From Collinsella sp. (GTDB lineage Bacteria > Actinomycetota > Coriobacteriia > Coriobacteriales > Coriobacteriaceae): 57,088 nt of DNA. The notes beneath the pieces are model-generated. The model had not been told where the DNA came from. It made no database searches and saw only the letters and a program-made list of their open reading frames with translations. The stretch lies in the NCBI GenBank assembly GCA_019424965.1, contig JAHYYL010000013.1:1-57088 (forward strand), written 5' to 3'. The translations under genes and the position numbers were made by a program. Below, piece after piece: positions 34,701 to 43,146 of this stretch. Numbering within the stretch: position 1 is the first letter of the stretch; each line of letters begins with the position of its first letter.

Positions 34701-36491
34701 GACGGCACGGAAACGACGGGTCTTAAAGCCAACACGGTCGATGGCACAGATATGCTCGAACTCTTCCTCGTTGAGCAATGGGCGCTCCAAGCGCACCAGC
34801 TGACAGGCCGTGCGGGAATCCTCGAGCAGGTTGCCGTGGTTGCCCAGGTAGAGCGTGGTCGAAGTCACCATGTGCTCGCGCAGGGCATCGATCGGAGGAT
34901 TCGTGACCTGAGCGAACAGCTGATAGAAGTAGTCAAAGAACGAACGCGTCTTCTTGGACAGGCAGGCCAACGGCGCATCGATACCCATCGAGGCGAGCGG
35001 GGCCTTGCCCTGCTGGGCCATGGGGCGCACGACCTCGTCAACATCATCCCAGTGATAGCCGAGCTTGGCCATGCGCACGGCGGCGGGCACCTCGGCATCC
35101 TCGGCGGGCGCGGGCGCGGCGGGCTCATCGAGCGCGTCGACGGTCAGTGTCTCCTCGGCAATCCAATCGCGGTAGGGCTTTTCCTTGGCATAGCGGGCGC
35201 GCAACTCGTCGTTGTAGATCACGCGGCCGCGAGCAAAGTCGACCTCGAGCATCTGGCCCGGTCCCAGACAGCCGCTCGTCAGGATGTTCTCGGGGCTCAC
35301 CTCGATGGTGCCCACCTCGCTTGCCAGCATAAAGCGACCGTCGCGCGTCACATAGTAGCGGGCGGGACGCAGGCCGTTACGGTCGAGGGCGGCACCCAGG
35401 GTGCGACCGTCGGTAAAGGCGATGGCGGCAGGGCCGTCCCAAGGCTCCATGAGCATGGACTGGTAGGCGTCGTAGGCGCGGCGCTCCTCGCTCAGACTGT
35501 CGTTGTGGTCCCACGGCTCGGGCAGCAGCATGGACGCGGCACGCGTGAGCGGGCGACCGTTCATGACCAAGAACTCGAGCACGTTGTCCAGAATCGCGGA
35601 GTCGGAGCCCTCGCGGTTGATGATGGGCATCACACGCTCAAGATCGTGCTGCAGCACGGGGCTGTACAGATTGGGCTCGCGGGCGCGAATCCAGTTGACG
35701 TTGCCCTTGAGGGTGTTGATCTCGCCGTTGTGGATGATAAAGCGGTTGGGGTGCGCGCGCTCCCAGCTGGGCGTGGTGTTGGTGGAGTAGCGCGAGTGGA
35801 CGAGCGCCACGGCCGTCTTGACGGCGGCGTCGTTGAGGTCGATGAAGAAGCGGCGCATCTGCGTGGCGACCAGCATGCCCTTGTACACGATGGTGCGCGA
35901 GCTCATGGAGCACACGTAGAAGATCTTGTCGCGCAGGGCAAACTCGGCGTCGGCCTTCTTTTCGATGGTGCGGCGGCACACGTACAGGCGGCGCTCGAAG
36001 GCATCGCCGGCGGGCGTGTCGTCCGGACGGCCCAGGAAGGCCTGCAGGATAGTGGGCATGCAGGCGCGGGCCGTCTCGCCCAGGTCGTGCGGGTCGACCG
36101 GCACCTCGCGCCAAAAGAGCAGCGGCACGCCGGCCTCGGCGCAGCCCTCCTCAAACACGCGGCGGGCATCCTCTACGCCCTTGTCGTCCTGCGGAAAGAA
36201 CAGCATGGCCACGCCATAGTCGCCCTCTGCCGGCAGAATCTGGCCGCACTTTTGAGCCTCTTTACGGAAAAAGTGATGCGGAACCTGGAACAGGATGCCA
36301 GCGCCGTCGCCAGTGTTCTTCTCGAGTCCCGTGCCGCCGCGGTGCTCCAAGTTGACCAGAATGGACAGCGCATCGTCCAGAATCTGGTGATGGCGCTCAC
36401 CGTTGATATCGGCAAGCGCGCCGATGCCACATGCGTCGTGGTCGAATTCGGGGCGATAAAGGCCCTGCTGCTGAGCGGAATCTGCCTGCAT
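31794..36491 (-). CDS. gltB: Glutamate synthase large subunit
   Basis: A 1565-residue enzyme. The N-terminal class II amidotransferase domain spans about 1-430, with catalytic Cys in HDACGIGAL. A central domain follows, then the FMN synthase domain at about 840-1220, with the 3Fe-4S cysteines in CLMQRDCQQDTCPAGIA near 1125-1140. The C-terminal GXGXG beta-helix has FGATSGRGFINGLAGQRFGV. The amidotransferase would need loss of about 20 N-terminal residues to free the Cys, as in other GltB proteins. The ATG at 36491 follows GGGGAGG. It heads the gltB-gltD operon. Confidence 0.97.
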   Translation of the reverse strand: MQADSAQQQGLYRPEFDHDACGIGALADINGERHHQILDDALSILVNLEHRGGTGLEKNTGDGAGILFQVPHHFFRKEAQKCGQILPAEGDYGVAMLFFPQDDKGVEDARRVFEEGCAEAGVPLLFWREVPVDPHDLGETARACMPTILQAFLGRPDDTPAGDAFERRLYVCRRTIEKKADAEFALRDKIFYVCSMSSRTIVYKGMLVATQMRRFFIDLNDAAVKTAVALVHSRYSTNTTPSWERAHPNRFIIHNGEINTLKGNVNWIRAREPNLYSPVLQHDLERVMPIINREGSDSAILDNVLEFLVMNGRPLTRAASMLLPEPWDHNDSLSEERRAYDAYQSMLMEPWDGPAAIAFTDGRTLGAALDRNGLRPARYYVTRDGRFMLASEVGTIEVSPENILTSGCLGPGQMLEVDFARGRVIYNDELRARYAKEKPYRDWIAEETLTVDALDEPAAPAPAEDAEVPAAVRMAKLGYHWDDVDEVVRPMAQQGKAPLASMGIDAPLACLSKKTRSFFDYFYQLFAQVTNPPIDALREHMVTSTTLYLGNHGNLLEDSRTACQLVRLERPLLNEEEFEHICAIDRVGFKTRRFRAVYRRDAGEGALQAALKQLAEDVEAAVRDGVNIVVLSDRAAAGEVPVPSLLAVGCVHNHLIRAGVRTFADIVVECGDAVSPHDFAALVGYSASGIYPYNAHACIRDLAARGDLDVTAEQGIANYNKAATAGIVSIMSKMGISTVQSYHSAQIFEAVGFTPEFVNAYFAGTVSRVGGMGVEDVEREQNERYDAALAILKSPAPDQLPTLGLTKWRPLGGEEHLIDPQTVYLLQTACREDSYDTFKEYSARLHRTGRTVRLRDLLDFDASGRTPVSLDEVESALNIVRRFNTGAMSYGSISKEAHECMAIAMNRLHGRSNSGEGGEDPRRETPLANGDSKNSAIKQVASARFGVTSRYLCSAFEIQIKMAQGAKPGEGGHLPGKKVYPWIAEVRQSTPGIGLISPPPHHDIYSIEDLAELIFDLKNANPGARVSVKLVSEAGVGTIATGVAKGAADKILISGHNGGSGAAARDSIWHAGLPLELGLAEAQQTLLQNGLRSRVVLEADGKLIDGTDVAVACLLGAEEFGFATMPLISMGCLMQRDCQQDTCPAGIATQNCRLRRGFRGKPEHVEHFMLFVAEQLREVMASLGFRTVDEMVGHPECLRQIEVPGNRKANLLDLSPVLASATCEFGAHIPGADGRHFLPQMAADSELDKTLDSTLFVPYTADARAHLRPIRFRADIANVNRCVGTILGNAVTKAHPEGLPAGSITIDCDGSAGQSFGAFLPRGITLNVCGDANDYFGKGLSGGEVSVRPNPHATYKFDENIIVGNVAFFGATSGRGFINGLAGQRFGVRNSGATVVVEGCGNHGCEYMTGGLALILGEVGQNFAAGMTGGVAYVFDQYGTLDARVNHESVELKAPTAGELAQIRALIQEHVDATQSPRGIKLLYSFETMSKHFVKVIPTEYERVLAIVAAGEAVGKTHAQAEELAFDIVTGRADAADVARFDFAGGAAGAASVAASPVASTKKEA

Positions 36492-36673
36492 CGCGATCCT
36501 CCCCTAGATATTAGACAGTCAGTTGAATAGGCATACTAGGAGCATCGCCGGCCCGTCGTGTTTCCCGCCCGTTTCGAAACAATCGCGTAACGCGCGCCCT
36601 GCGAGTGGACACCACCGACCTCAAGGGCGACAACATAGGCCCCAAGTTCGGCCTGTAAGCTCGCCGCTTCAAA

Positions 36674-36892
36674 CATCTCGATCTGTAACAGGAAGACCCA
36701 ATTTCGACGACTAACTGTTACAGATTGAGATGTTTTCGAGAGACGGCTCCGAATGTCTCAATCTGTAACACGAAGGGCCGGTTTTGGCGGTCAGCTGTTA
36801 CAGATCGAGATTTTCCATAGGACCATTTCTTCCTGTCTCGATCTGTAACACCTAGGCCCAATTTCCATCCCTAGTTGTTACAGATCAAGACA
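36674..36892. repeat. Array D: three 59-bp palindromes
   Basis: Units lie at 36674-36732, 36754-36812 and 36834-36892 with 21-bp spacers. The arms match the family consensus. The array stands between the divergent gltB and gpmA genes, in a gap that also contains a short open tail ending at 36658 of unknown origin. Confidence 0.95.
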
Positions 36893-37028
36893 TTTCGGCA
36901 GCCCCCTTCCTCATCCTATTCAAATACAGCTATTTTGTTAGTCTAGGTTAACTTTTTGGCCTAAAACGGGTATCCTTTGCGGCGTCAAGCAAACGGCACG
37001 CACACCGTGCCAGATCAAGGAGGCCCCT

Positions 37029-37802
37029 ATGGCGCACCAAGCAGACCAGCAGACGATGCAACTCGTCCTTATCCGTCACGGAGAGTCCGAGTGGAACAAG
37101 CTCAACCTGTTCACCGGCTGGACCGATGTCGAGCTCACCGACACGGGCCGCGAAGAGGCGGCGGCAGGCGGCCGCGCCCTCAAAGAAGCCGGTTTCGACT
37201 TTGACGTCTGCTACACTTCGCGCCTCAAGCGCGCGATCCACACCCTCAACATCGTGCTCGGCCAAATGGATCGCGAGTGGCTGCCCGTCATCAAATCCTG
37301 GAAGCTCAACGAGCGCCACTACGGAGCGTTGCAGGGTCTCAACAAGGCCGATGCCGCGGCGGAGCACGGCGACGAGCAGGTGCTCATCTGGCGCCGTTCC
37401 TTCGATGTCTGCCCGCCGGCGCTCGAGCCGGGCGACAGTCGCGACCCCCACACCCAGGAGCAATACCGCGACGTCGCGCCCGATCAGCTGCCCTATACCG
37501 AATGCCTCAAGGACACGATAGCCCGCGCCTGGCCTTATTTCGAAGACGAGATTCGCCCCCAGATGCTCGCCGGCAAGCGCGTACTCATCGCCGCACACGG
37601 CAACTCCCTGCGCTCACTCGTCATGAAGCTCGAGCACCTCACGCCCGAGGAGATCCTCAAGGTCAACATCCCCACCGGCGTGCCGCTCGTCTACACCTTC
37701 GACACCGATTTCAACGTCCTCGACAAGCGCTACATCGGCGACCCGGCGACCATCGCCGCCAAGATCGACGCCGTGGCCAATCAGGGCAAAGCGCACAAGT
37801 AG
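37029..37802 (+). CDS. gpmA: 2,3-bisphosphoglycerate-dependent phosphoglycerate mutase
   Basis: A 257-residue glycolytic enzyme interconverting 3- and 2-phosphoglycerate. The catalytic LIRHGESEWN contains the phospho-His. NLFTGWTDVELTDTGREEA, YTSRLKRAIHT, SWKLNERHYGALQGLNKAD and the second His in IAAHGNSLRSL are all present. The ATG at 37029 follows AAGGAGG. The length is usual for the family. Confidence 0.95.
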   Translation: MAHQADQQTMQLVLIRHGESEWNKLNLFTGWTDVELTDTGREEAAAGGRALKEAGFDFDVCYTSRLKRAIHTLNIVLGQMDREWLPVIKSWKLNERHYGALQGLNKADAAAEHGDEQVLIWRRSFDVCPPALEPGDSRDPHTQEQYRDVAPDQLPYTECLKDTIARAWPYFEDEIRPQMLAGKRVLIAAHGNSLRSLVMKLEHLTPEEILKVNIPTGVPLVYTFDTDFNVLDKRYIGDPATIAAKIDAVANQGKAHK

Positions 37803-37877
37803 CCCCAACCCAAAACCGACGCGTGGCGCCGCACGGCCCAGATGCGACGTCACGCCGCCCATACACAGGAGCGTACC

Positions 37878-39134
37878 ATGCTCAACCATCTCAAACAACA
37901 CTTTGGTTCCCGGCGCACCGGCGGTCACGGAGGCCTAGACATTGCGCGGCATATCGGCCCCGGGCTGCTCGTGACCGTCGGCTTTATCGACCCGGGCAAC
38001 TGGGCCTCCAATATGGCCGCGGGCTCGCAGTTTGGCTACGCGCTGCTGTGGATCGTCACGCTGTCCACGATTATGCTCATTGTGCTGCAGCACAACGCGG
38101 CGCACCTGGGTATCGCCACGGGCGCCTGCCTTGCCGAGGCCACGACACGTTACCTCCCCCGCTTCGTTGGACGCACGGTACTCGCCAGTGCCTATCTCGC
38201 GACTGTCGCCACCGCCATGGCCGAAGTCCTGGGTGGCGCGATTGCCCTTCAAATGCTCTTTGGGCTGCCCGTGCGCGCGGGCTGCGTCATCGTGGCGGCA
38301 GTATCGATGGCGATGCTCATGACGAACTCCTACAAGCATGCCGAACGCTGGATCATCGCCTTCGTAGGCGTGGTAGGACTCTCGTTTTTGGCCGAGCTTG
38401 CACTAGTCAAGGTCGACTGGCCGCAAGCCGCCGCAAGCTGGATCACGCCTAGTATGCCCACTGGCTCTGCCGCGATTATCGTGAGCGTCCTGGGTGCGGT
38501 CGTTATGCCACACAACCTTTTTCTGCACTCCGAGGTCATCCAATCCATGCACTTTGAAGGCCAAGGCGAGCAGGTTATCGAAGAACGTCTGCGCTACGAG
38601 CTCTTCGACACGCTCTTTTCGATGGGCGTGGGCTGGGCAATCAACTCGGCCATGGTCATCCTGGCCGCAACGACCTTCTTTGCGCACGGCATGGTCGTAG
38701 ACGACCTCGCCGTCGCAGCGGCCACGCTCTCCCCCATCTTGGGCCCGGCGAGCTCGACCATCTTTGCGGTAGCGCTGCTGTTCGCGGGATTATCGAGCAG
38801 CGTGACAGCGGGCATGGCGGCGGGAACCATCACTGCGGGCATGTTCGACGAGGAATACGACATCCACGACCGACATTCCTCGGTCGGGGTGGCGGCCTGT
38901 TTCGCCGGAGCAGTGGCGGCGTGCCTGGTCGTTCCAAATCCTTTTGAAGGTCTCATCTGAAGCCAGGCACTGCTGTCGCTTCAGCTGCCGATTACGGTCT
39001 TTGTGCTCATACGACTCACCAGTTCACGCCGCGTCATGGGCAAATACGCCAATTCGCGCCCGCTCAACGCGCTGCTCGTAGGGATTGGTGCCATCGTGAC
39101 GGTTCTCGATGTCGTGTTGTTGACAGGGATGTAA
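37878..39134 (+). pseudogene. mntH: NRAMP metal transporter (MntH-like) with internal TGA stop
   Basis: The first frame (37878-38960, 360 residues) has the NRAMP motifs FIDPGNWASNMAAGS in helix 1 and VVMPHNLFLHSEV in helix 6, and ends NPFEGLI before TGA. The same frame then continues SQALLSLQLPITVFVLIRLT, SSRRVMGKYANSR and a last helix to TAA at 39132-39134, exactly the C-terminal two helices of the family. Homologues generally have Trp or another residue before SQ, so TGG to TGA is the simplest change. The truncated protein would lack helices 10 and 11. The start at 37878 follows CAGGAG. Either a recent pseudogene or a sequencing error. Confidence 0.8.
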
Positions 39135-39155
39135 TGGGGCACCTACCTAGGCAAA

Positions 39156-39214
39156 CGTCTCGATCTGTAACAGGAAGACCCGTTTTGAGCCGTTAGACGT
39201 TACAGATTAAGACA
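39156..39214. repeat. Single 59-bp palindrome (unit 14)
   Basis: It has the same arms as arrays A to D (left arm CGTCTCGATCTGTAACA) with a 25-bp core. It lies 21 bp after the distal stop of the mntH-like gene. It is the only solitary unit in the window. Confidence 0.95.
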
Positions 39215-39283
39215 AAAGGTCGGCCGGACTCACAACAGACAGGATCGGCCAACAGCAACCGTGATCCCTTGGGGGCGGAGGAA

Positions 39284-39317
39284 AAGGGCCCCGGCCGAGA
39301 ATTCGACCGAGGCCCTT
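39284..39317 (-). terminator. Terminator of the rubredoxin gene
   Basis: AAGGGCC pairs with GGCCCTT, with further pairing inside (CGA with TCG). On the minus strand it is followed by TTTTCC. It lies 40 bp downstream of the rubredoxin stop. Confidence 0.6.
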
Positions 39318-39356
39318 GGACAGAGCTATGTTCGGCTTTCGCCGTGTGTCTGCGAG

Positions 39357-39500
39357 CTACTCCTCGACGAGCTCAAACTGATCGGGACCGACGCCGCACA
39401 CCGGGCACACATAATCCTCGGGCAGCTCGGGCGTATCGACCTCAACCTCGTAACCGCAAACGACGCACACGAACTTATACGTCTTCTTCTCCTCAGCCAT
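39357..39500 (-). CDS. Rubredoxin
   Basis: A 47-residue electron carrier with the two iron-binding hairpins CVVCGYE and CPVCGVG, giving the Fe(Cys)4 site. The sequence runs MAEEKKTYKF to the end QFELVEE. It is slightly shorter than the usual 52-54 residues because the middle loop VDTPELPEDYV is short. The start at 39500 follows GAGGAGAA. Its gene lies 89 bp downstream of the flavin reductase gene, the pairing used in anaerobic oxygen or NO detoxification and redox chains. Confidence 0.9.
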   Translation of the reverse strand: MAEEKKTYKFVCVVCGYEVEVDTPELPEDYVCPVCGVGPDQFELVEE

Positions 39501-39589
39501 GATGTTCTCCTCTCAAACGCGACTGGTGATGTACTTCATTTATCAGTATAGATTCTCAATAATATAATGCAAGTATTTTTAAAACATTT

Positions 39590-40093
39590 CTAGCCTTGAT
39601 ACGAGGACGCCTTCGGAGGCGTCTTGCCCTTCAGGACCTTATGGTAGTAATCGTAGGTGAGCGGCGTCTCGTCACTCAAGCGCTCGGCATCCTCGACCTC
39701 GCCGATAAACAGTAGATGCGTGCCAACATCCACAGTGTCGATCAAATGGCAGCTAAACAGGGCCGCCGCGTGCTCGGGCACATAGGGCATGCCCAGAGCC
39801 GTCTCGCGGGCCTCGTATTTGGCAAACTTGTCATAATCGCTGCTGGTGCGGAACCCAAAGTTACCGATGTAGAGCATATCGGCGGTCTGATCGATCACGG
39901 TCAGCGCGAACGCTTTGGCCGAAGCGATGACGCCCGAGGTGACGTTGTCCTTGTTCACGGCAACCGAAATGCGCGGCGGCATGGACGTCACCTGCACCGC
40001 AGTGTTGATGACGCAGCCGGCGCGCAGCCCGTCTGCCGCGGCGCTCACCACGTACAGACCGCTCGGCATGGTAAAGAACGCAGTTTTGTCCAT
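39590..40093 (-). CDS. Flavin reductase-like FMN-binding protein
   Basis: A 167-residue split-barrel protein of the flavin reductase family. MPSGLYVVSAA, GCVINTAVQVTSMPPRISVA and KFAKYEARETALGMPYV, with the end YYHKVLKGKTPPKASSYQG, match the flavin domain of high-molecular-weight rubredoxins. In some anaerobes this domain is fused to rubredoxin. Here the rubredoxin is encoded separately just downstream. The ATG at 40093 follows GGGGAGTGA. It likely receives electrons from NADH:rubredoxin partners or reduces flavodiiron proteins. This is inference. Confidence 0.85.
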   Translation of the reverse strand: MDKTAFFTMPSGLYVVSAAADGLRAGCVINTAVQVTSMPPRISVAVNKDNVTSGVIASAKAFALTVIDQTADMLYIGNFGFRTSSDYDKFAKYEARETALGMPYVPEHAAALFSCHLIDTVDVGTHLLFIGEVEDAERLSDETPLTYDYYHKVLKGKTPPKASSYQG

Positions 40094-40225
40094 AACAATC
40101 ACTCCCCTAACGCGGGTTGGAACCTCATGGATGTATGTACCCACAAAAAAAAGGCGGCGCCCACAACGGACACCACCTTTGAGACATATGTGTCAAAACA
40201 GTATAAGCAAGATGAGACGCCCGCA

Positions 40226-40290
40226 GTTGCGGTGAAATAAGGACTGAATAGCCCCTCAAACAGGCAAAACAGTCCGTATTCCACCGCAAC
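40226..40290. repeat. 65-bp palindrome, 21-bp arms
   Basis: The arm GTTGCGGTGAAATAAGGACTG pairs with 40270-40290 with two mismatches. An outer GTATAAG (40201-40207) and CTTATAC (40290-40296) also pair. A related half-palindrome flanks the IS3-family element at 54855-54868 and 56196-56220. It lies between the flavin reductase and smpB genes. Confidence 0.75.
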
Positions 40291-40303
40291 TTATACAGAA
40301 CGC

Positions 40304-40774
40304 CTAGCGATTGCGCTCCTTGAGGGCGCGGTCGATCTCGCGCTGGACATCGCGCTTGGCCATATCCTCGCGCTTGTCGTAAAGCTTCTTGCCGCGGCCT
40401 AGGCCCAGCAGCAGCTTTACGCGGCCGTCGGTATTAAAGTAGAGCTCCAGCGGCACCAGCGCATAGCCGCGGTTGCGAAGTTTGCCGTCAAGAAAGTCGA
40501 TCTCCTTGCGGTGCAGCAGCAGACGGCGCCGACGGTCGGGATCGCGATTCCACACGCCACCATGGCTATAAGGGTGGATATGCAGGCCGACGAGCCAGCA
40601 CTCCCCACCACGAATCAGTGCGAAGGTATCGGTAATCTGGCACGCGCGCTCGCGAATCGACTTGACCTCGGTACCGCTCAGCTCAATACCGCACTCAAAC
40701 GTCTCATCGATAAAGTACTCGTGATGTGCCGAGCGATTCTTGGAAATGAGCTTGCGCTCGCGCTTACTGGGCAT
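40304..40774 (-). CDS. smpB: SsrA-binding protein
   Basis: A 156-residue protein that binds tmRNA for rescue of stalled ribosomes. HHEYFIDETFECGIELSGTE, VKSIRERACQITDTFALIR and the C-terminal KKLYDKREDMAKRDVQREID helix are all typical. The start at 40774 overlaps the TPR gene by 11 bp. No tmRNA gene was recognised in the window. Confidence 0.95.
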   Translation of the reverse strand: MPSKRERKLISKNRSAHHEYFIDETFECGIELSGTEVKSIRERACQITDTFALIRGGECWLVGLHIHPYSHGGVWNRDPDRRRRLLLHRKEIDFLDGKLRNRGYALVPLELYFNTDGRVKLLLGLGRGKKLYDKREDMAKRDVQREIDRALKERNR

Positions 40775-41681
40775 CGCCGGCCTCCTTGACGTCGTCGGCG
40801 TTTGAGCCCGCAGCCTCGCGCTTTGCCTTGCGCTCGGCGTTAAGCTCGGCGTCGCTCTCGCGCACCAGTTTGATAATCGCCGCGCAGGCCTCCTCGCCCA
40901 CCAAATCACGAGCGCGCACCGTCAGGCGCGTCGCCTCCTGCTTGTCGCCGTCGCTTGCAGCATCGGTCGCACACATGATCAGGCAGATGGCAATCTCGGC
41001 CGAAGGCGAAGTCGGCACGCCTTGCAGGCTCAGCTCGCCCATCACGTGCTCATCGCTCTCCTCGGCGGCATCGGGGTAGGCAGTATGAATCTTGTTGAGC
41101 AAGCGCGTCGTATGCGCATCGCCAGGCGCCAGACGCAACGCCAGACGCGCACAACCCACGGCGGCCGAGACATTCTCGGTCTCGGGCTCCAAGAAGTACT
41201 GGCCCAGGTTGGCATAGGCGCGGGCGGCGCACTTGCCATCGCTTGCACGCTCCAGCACCGAGTACGAGAGCGATGCCCATTCCTGCTTGTCCTCGAGCGC
41301 GCGGAACAGCTCGGCCAAGTCCAAGCGATAGTTGCAGTTCATGGGGTCCCAACGCACAGCTTGCATCAGGGCATTCCGAGCACTTACATAATCCTGCTGG
41401 CGAATGTAGGCAAACGCCATGTCGGAGTACAGGCGGTCAAAGGGAACCTCGACCTGCACCAGCTCGCGCGGATCCTTCTCCACGCGGCGATAGGCCAGGC
41501 GCTCAAACTTGCTGTCGAAGCTAAAGTACTGGCGCTTCTCCTCCGTCTTGCACTCAGCGTCGATATACTCCTCGGCGAGCTCCACCAGACGCTCAAGCAG
41601 CGGCGTCGCCGTAGCCAGGTCGCCCTGCGCCAGATAGTTCTCGGCATACGTGATGTCTTCCAAGCTGATAGGCAGGTCCAT
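40764..41681 (-). CDS. Tetratricopeptide-repeat protein
   Basis: A 305-residue helical protein with TPR-like pairs, for example AFAYIRQQDYVSARNALMQA followed by VRWDPMNCNYRLDLAELFRA, and CAARAYANLGQYFLEPETEN. The C-terminus is charged and probably disordered. It precedes smpB with an 11-bp overlap, so the two are translated together. It is not recognised beyond the repeat type and probably has a scaffold role. Confidence 0.75.
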   Translation of the reverse strand: MDLPISLEDITYAENYLAQGDLATATPLLERLVELAEEYIDAECKTEEKRQYFSFDSKFERLAYRRVEKDPRELVQVEVPFDRLYSDMAFAYIRQQDYVSARNALMQAVRWDPMNCNYRLDLAELFRALEDKQEWASLSYSVLERASDGKCAARAYANLGQYFLEPETENVSAAVGCARLALRLAPGDAHTTRLLNKIHTAYPDAAEESDEHVMGELSLQGVPTSPSAEIAICLIMCATDAASDGDKQEATRLTVRARDLVGEEACAAIIKLVRESDAELNAERKAKREAAGSNADDVKEAGDAQ

Positions 41682-41740
41682 GTCAACTCCTCGGTCCGGG
41701 CGGCAGACTCAACGCGCGCCTTAAATATCGGTCAATACAC

Positions 41741-41768
41741 AAAACCCGGGTCTCTTACGAGGCCCGGG
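41741..41768 (-). terminator. Terminator after tRNA-Glu
   Basis: On the minus strand a CCCGGG stem extended by CTC/GAG pairing encloses a short loop and is followed by TTTTG. It lies just downstream of the tRNA-Glu gene. Confidence 0.75.
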
Positions 41769-41778
41769 CGTTCAATTT

Positions 41779-41855
41779 TGGTAGCCCGTACCAGATTCGA
41801 ACTGGTGATCTCCGCCTTGAGAGGGCGGCGTCCTAAACCGCTAGACGAACGGGCC
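41779..41855 (-). tRNA. tRNA-Glu (CTC)
   Basis: A 7-bp acceptor stem (GGCCCGT with ACGGGCT, one G-T pair), D-arm TCTAGCGG, anticodon stem CCGCC/GGCGG with loop CTCTCAA giving anticodon CTC, T-loop TTCGAAT, and encoded CCA. It is clustered with tRNA-Gln 17 bp upstream in transcription order. Confidence 0.92.
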
Positions 41856-41872
41856 ATATGTAGCAAATGCAA

Positions 41873-41946
41873 TGGCTGGGATGGAGGGAGTCGAACCCCC
41901 ATTGACGGAACCAGAATCCGCTGTCCTGCCATTAGACGACATCCCA
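41873..41946 (-). tRNA. tRNA-Gln (CTG)
   Basis: Acceptor TGGGATG with CATCCCA, D-arm TCTAATGGCAGGA, anticodon stem GCGGA/TCCGT with loop TTCTGGT giving CTG, T-loop TTCGACT, and encoded CCA. Confidence 0.92.
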
Positions 41947-42211
41947 ATGACTGCATCGCTGCGCTCGGCTGTGCCTTTGCGCAAGAAAGAAATATACGGG
42001 AAGTCCGGCCGTGACGCAAGCCCCAATTTTGACTTTTTTGAAATTCAGTCAAATACGGCCAACACGTGAAGGACCTGTGAAGCGCCAGCGACACGTACGG
42101 CGCCAAAGCCCGTAAAACACCCCACATCTACCGCTGGTAGATTACAACAATGCGGCACTCACGGTGGATGGCACAATCGAACTGTCATCATTGCACGGAT
42201 ATCGAGGCGCC

Positions 42212-42622
42212 ATGGACGAAGAGCTTGATTACCTATGGGAGACCCTGGGCCTCGAGATCACTGCTGACCTTTGGCCCGAACGGGACAAAATCCATCCCAC
42301 TCTGCGCCCCGCCATCACGGTGATGCAGGCAAACTACCGCCGTGCATCCTTTTTGATCATGCGGATGTCATGGCACGCGGGACTCCCCGACCTTAAGCGA
42401 ATCCAGGCAAGCCTCGTCGAGCTGTCCGGTATGCCGACTGTCATATCCGAGGCGCACCTGGAGCAGCGACAGCGCGAGCGACTGCAACAGCAGCGGATTC
42501 CCTTTATCTGCCCCGGCGTTCAGGCATATCTGCCCTTTATGGACGAGGAGTACTGGAGCGGCAAGCCCAACAAGCACGTAAAGGTCTACGATCCGCACGA
42601 ATGGGCACAGCTCGATGATTGA
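42212..42622 (+). CDS. Hypothetical protein
   Basis: A 136-residue protein starting MDEELDYLWETLGLEI, with a helical middle and the stretch QQQRIPFICPGVQAYLPFMD. The tail after it is short and hydrophilic. The layout resembles the N-terminal domain of larger proteins that carry a C-terminal DNA-binding domain, but this is a weak impression. The ATG at 42212 with GAGG is preferred over GTG 42164, which has no ribosome site. Confidence 0.55.
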   Translation: MDEELDYLWETLGLEITADLWPERDKIHPTLRPAITVMQANYRRASFLIMRMSWHAGLPDLKRIQASLVELSGMPTVISEAHLEQRQRERLQQQRIPFICPGVQAYLPFMDEEYWSGKPNKHVKVYDPHEWAQLDD

Positions 42623-42694
42623 GCCGAGCGAGCCCGCCGATGGAAAACACGTCCCACCCTGAGCACTCAAAACGGGTCGCACTTTCCGCAGCCG

Positions 42695-43054
42695 CTACAG
42701 CAGCGCCTCGACCCAAGCCGATTCCCTAAAGCCGGGAATCGCAAAGTCGTCGCCCACCAACAGCGGACGCTTAACCAGCATGCCGTCGGTCGCCAGCAGC
42801 TCGTAGCACTCCCGATCCGTCATGCCCGCATCTAGACGCGCTTTCAGGCCCAGCTCTCGATATTTCATGCCCGACGAATTAAAGAAGCGCCGCACCGGCA
42901 GTCCCGAACGAGCAATCCAGGTCGCAAGCTCATCAGCCGTGGGATTGTCCAAAACGATATCGCGGTCGATATACTCTACCCCGTGTTCGTCCAGCCATGC
43001 CTTGGCCTTCTTACAGGTCGAGCACTTGGGATATTCAATAAACAGTACGGTCAT
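42695..43054 (-). CDS. ArsC/Spx-family thioredoxin-fold protein
   Basis: A 119-residue protein with the N-terminal CSTCKKAKAWL site (Cys10, Cys13), a conserved RRFFNSSG loop, and VKRPLLV near the C-terminus. The family includes arsenate reductases, Spx and YffB-like proteins. The CxxC and lack of neighbours for arsenic resistance favour the general Spx/YffB-like group. The start at 43054 follows GGAGGA. Confidence 0.85.
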   Translation of the reverse strand: MTVLFIEYPKCSTCKKAKAWLDEHGVEYIDRDIVLDNPTADELATWIARSGLPVRRFFNSSGMKYRELGLKARLDAGMTDRECYELLATDGMLVKRPLLVGDDFAIPGFRESAWVEALL

Positions 43055-43146
43055 GGGAATCCTCCGAATATAGATCGGCCAACGCAGGCACACGCCACAC
43101 GAGGCGCCTTCGCATGATGGGCCAATTGTAGCCCACGGGTCACACG

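Noticed and set aside
32607..36530. Very long open frame on the plus strand opposite gltB
   Set aside because: It is the antisense of a well-conserved gene. Such frames arise from the high GC content at third codon positions, and the translation is low-complexity. The same applies to long antisense frames opposite copA, the kinase gene, the ABC operons and amidohydrolase.
36588..36658. Short plus-strand tail ending DTTDLKGDNIGPKFGL
   Set aside because: It could be the end of a lost gene, but it is too short to identify and has no start or upstream similarity.
38958..38960. TGA in the NRAMP gene read as selenocysteine
   Set aside because: The family has no Cys or Sec at this position, no SECIS-like hairpin was seen directly downstream, and a Trp-to-stop change is simpler.
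40304..41760. tmRNA (ssrA) gene near smpB
   Set aside because: No tRNA-Ala-like ends or tag reading frame were seen around smpB. ssrA is often elsewhere in the genome.
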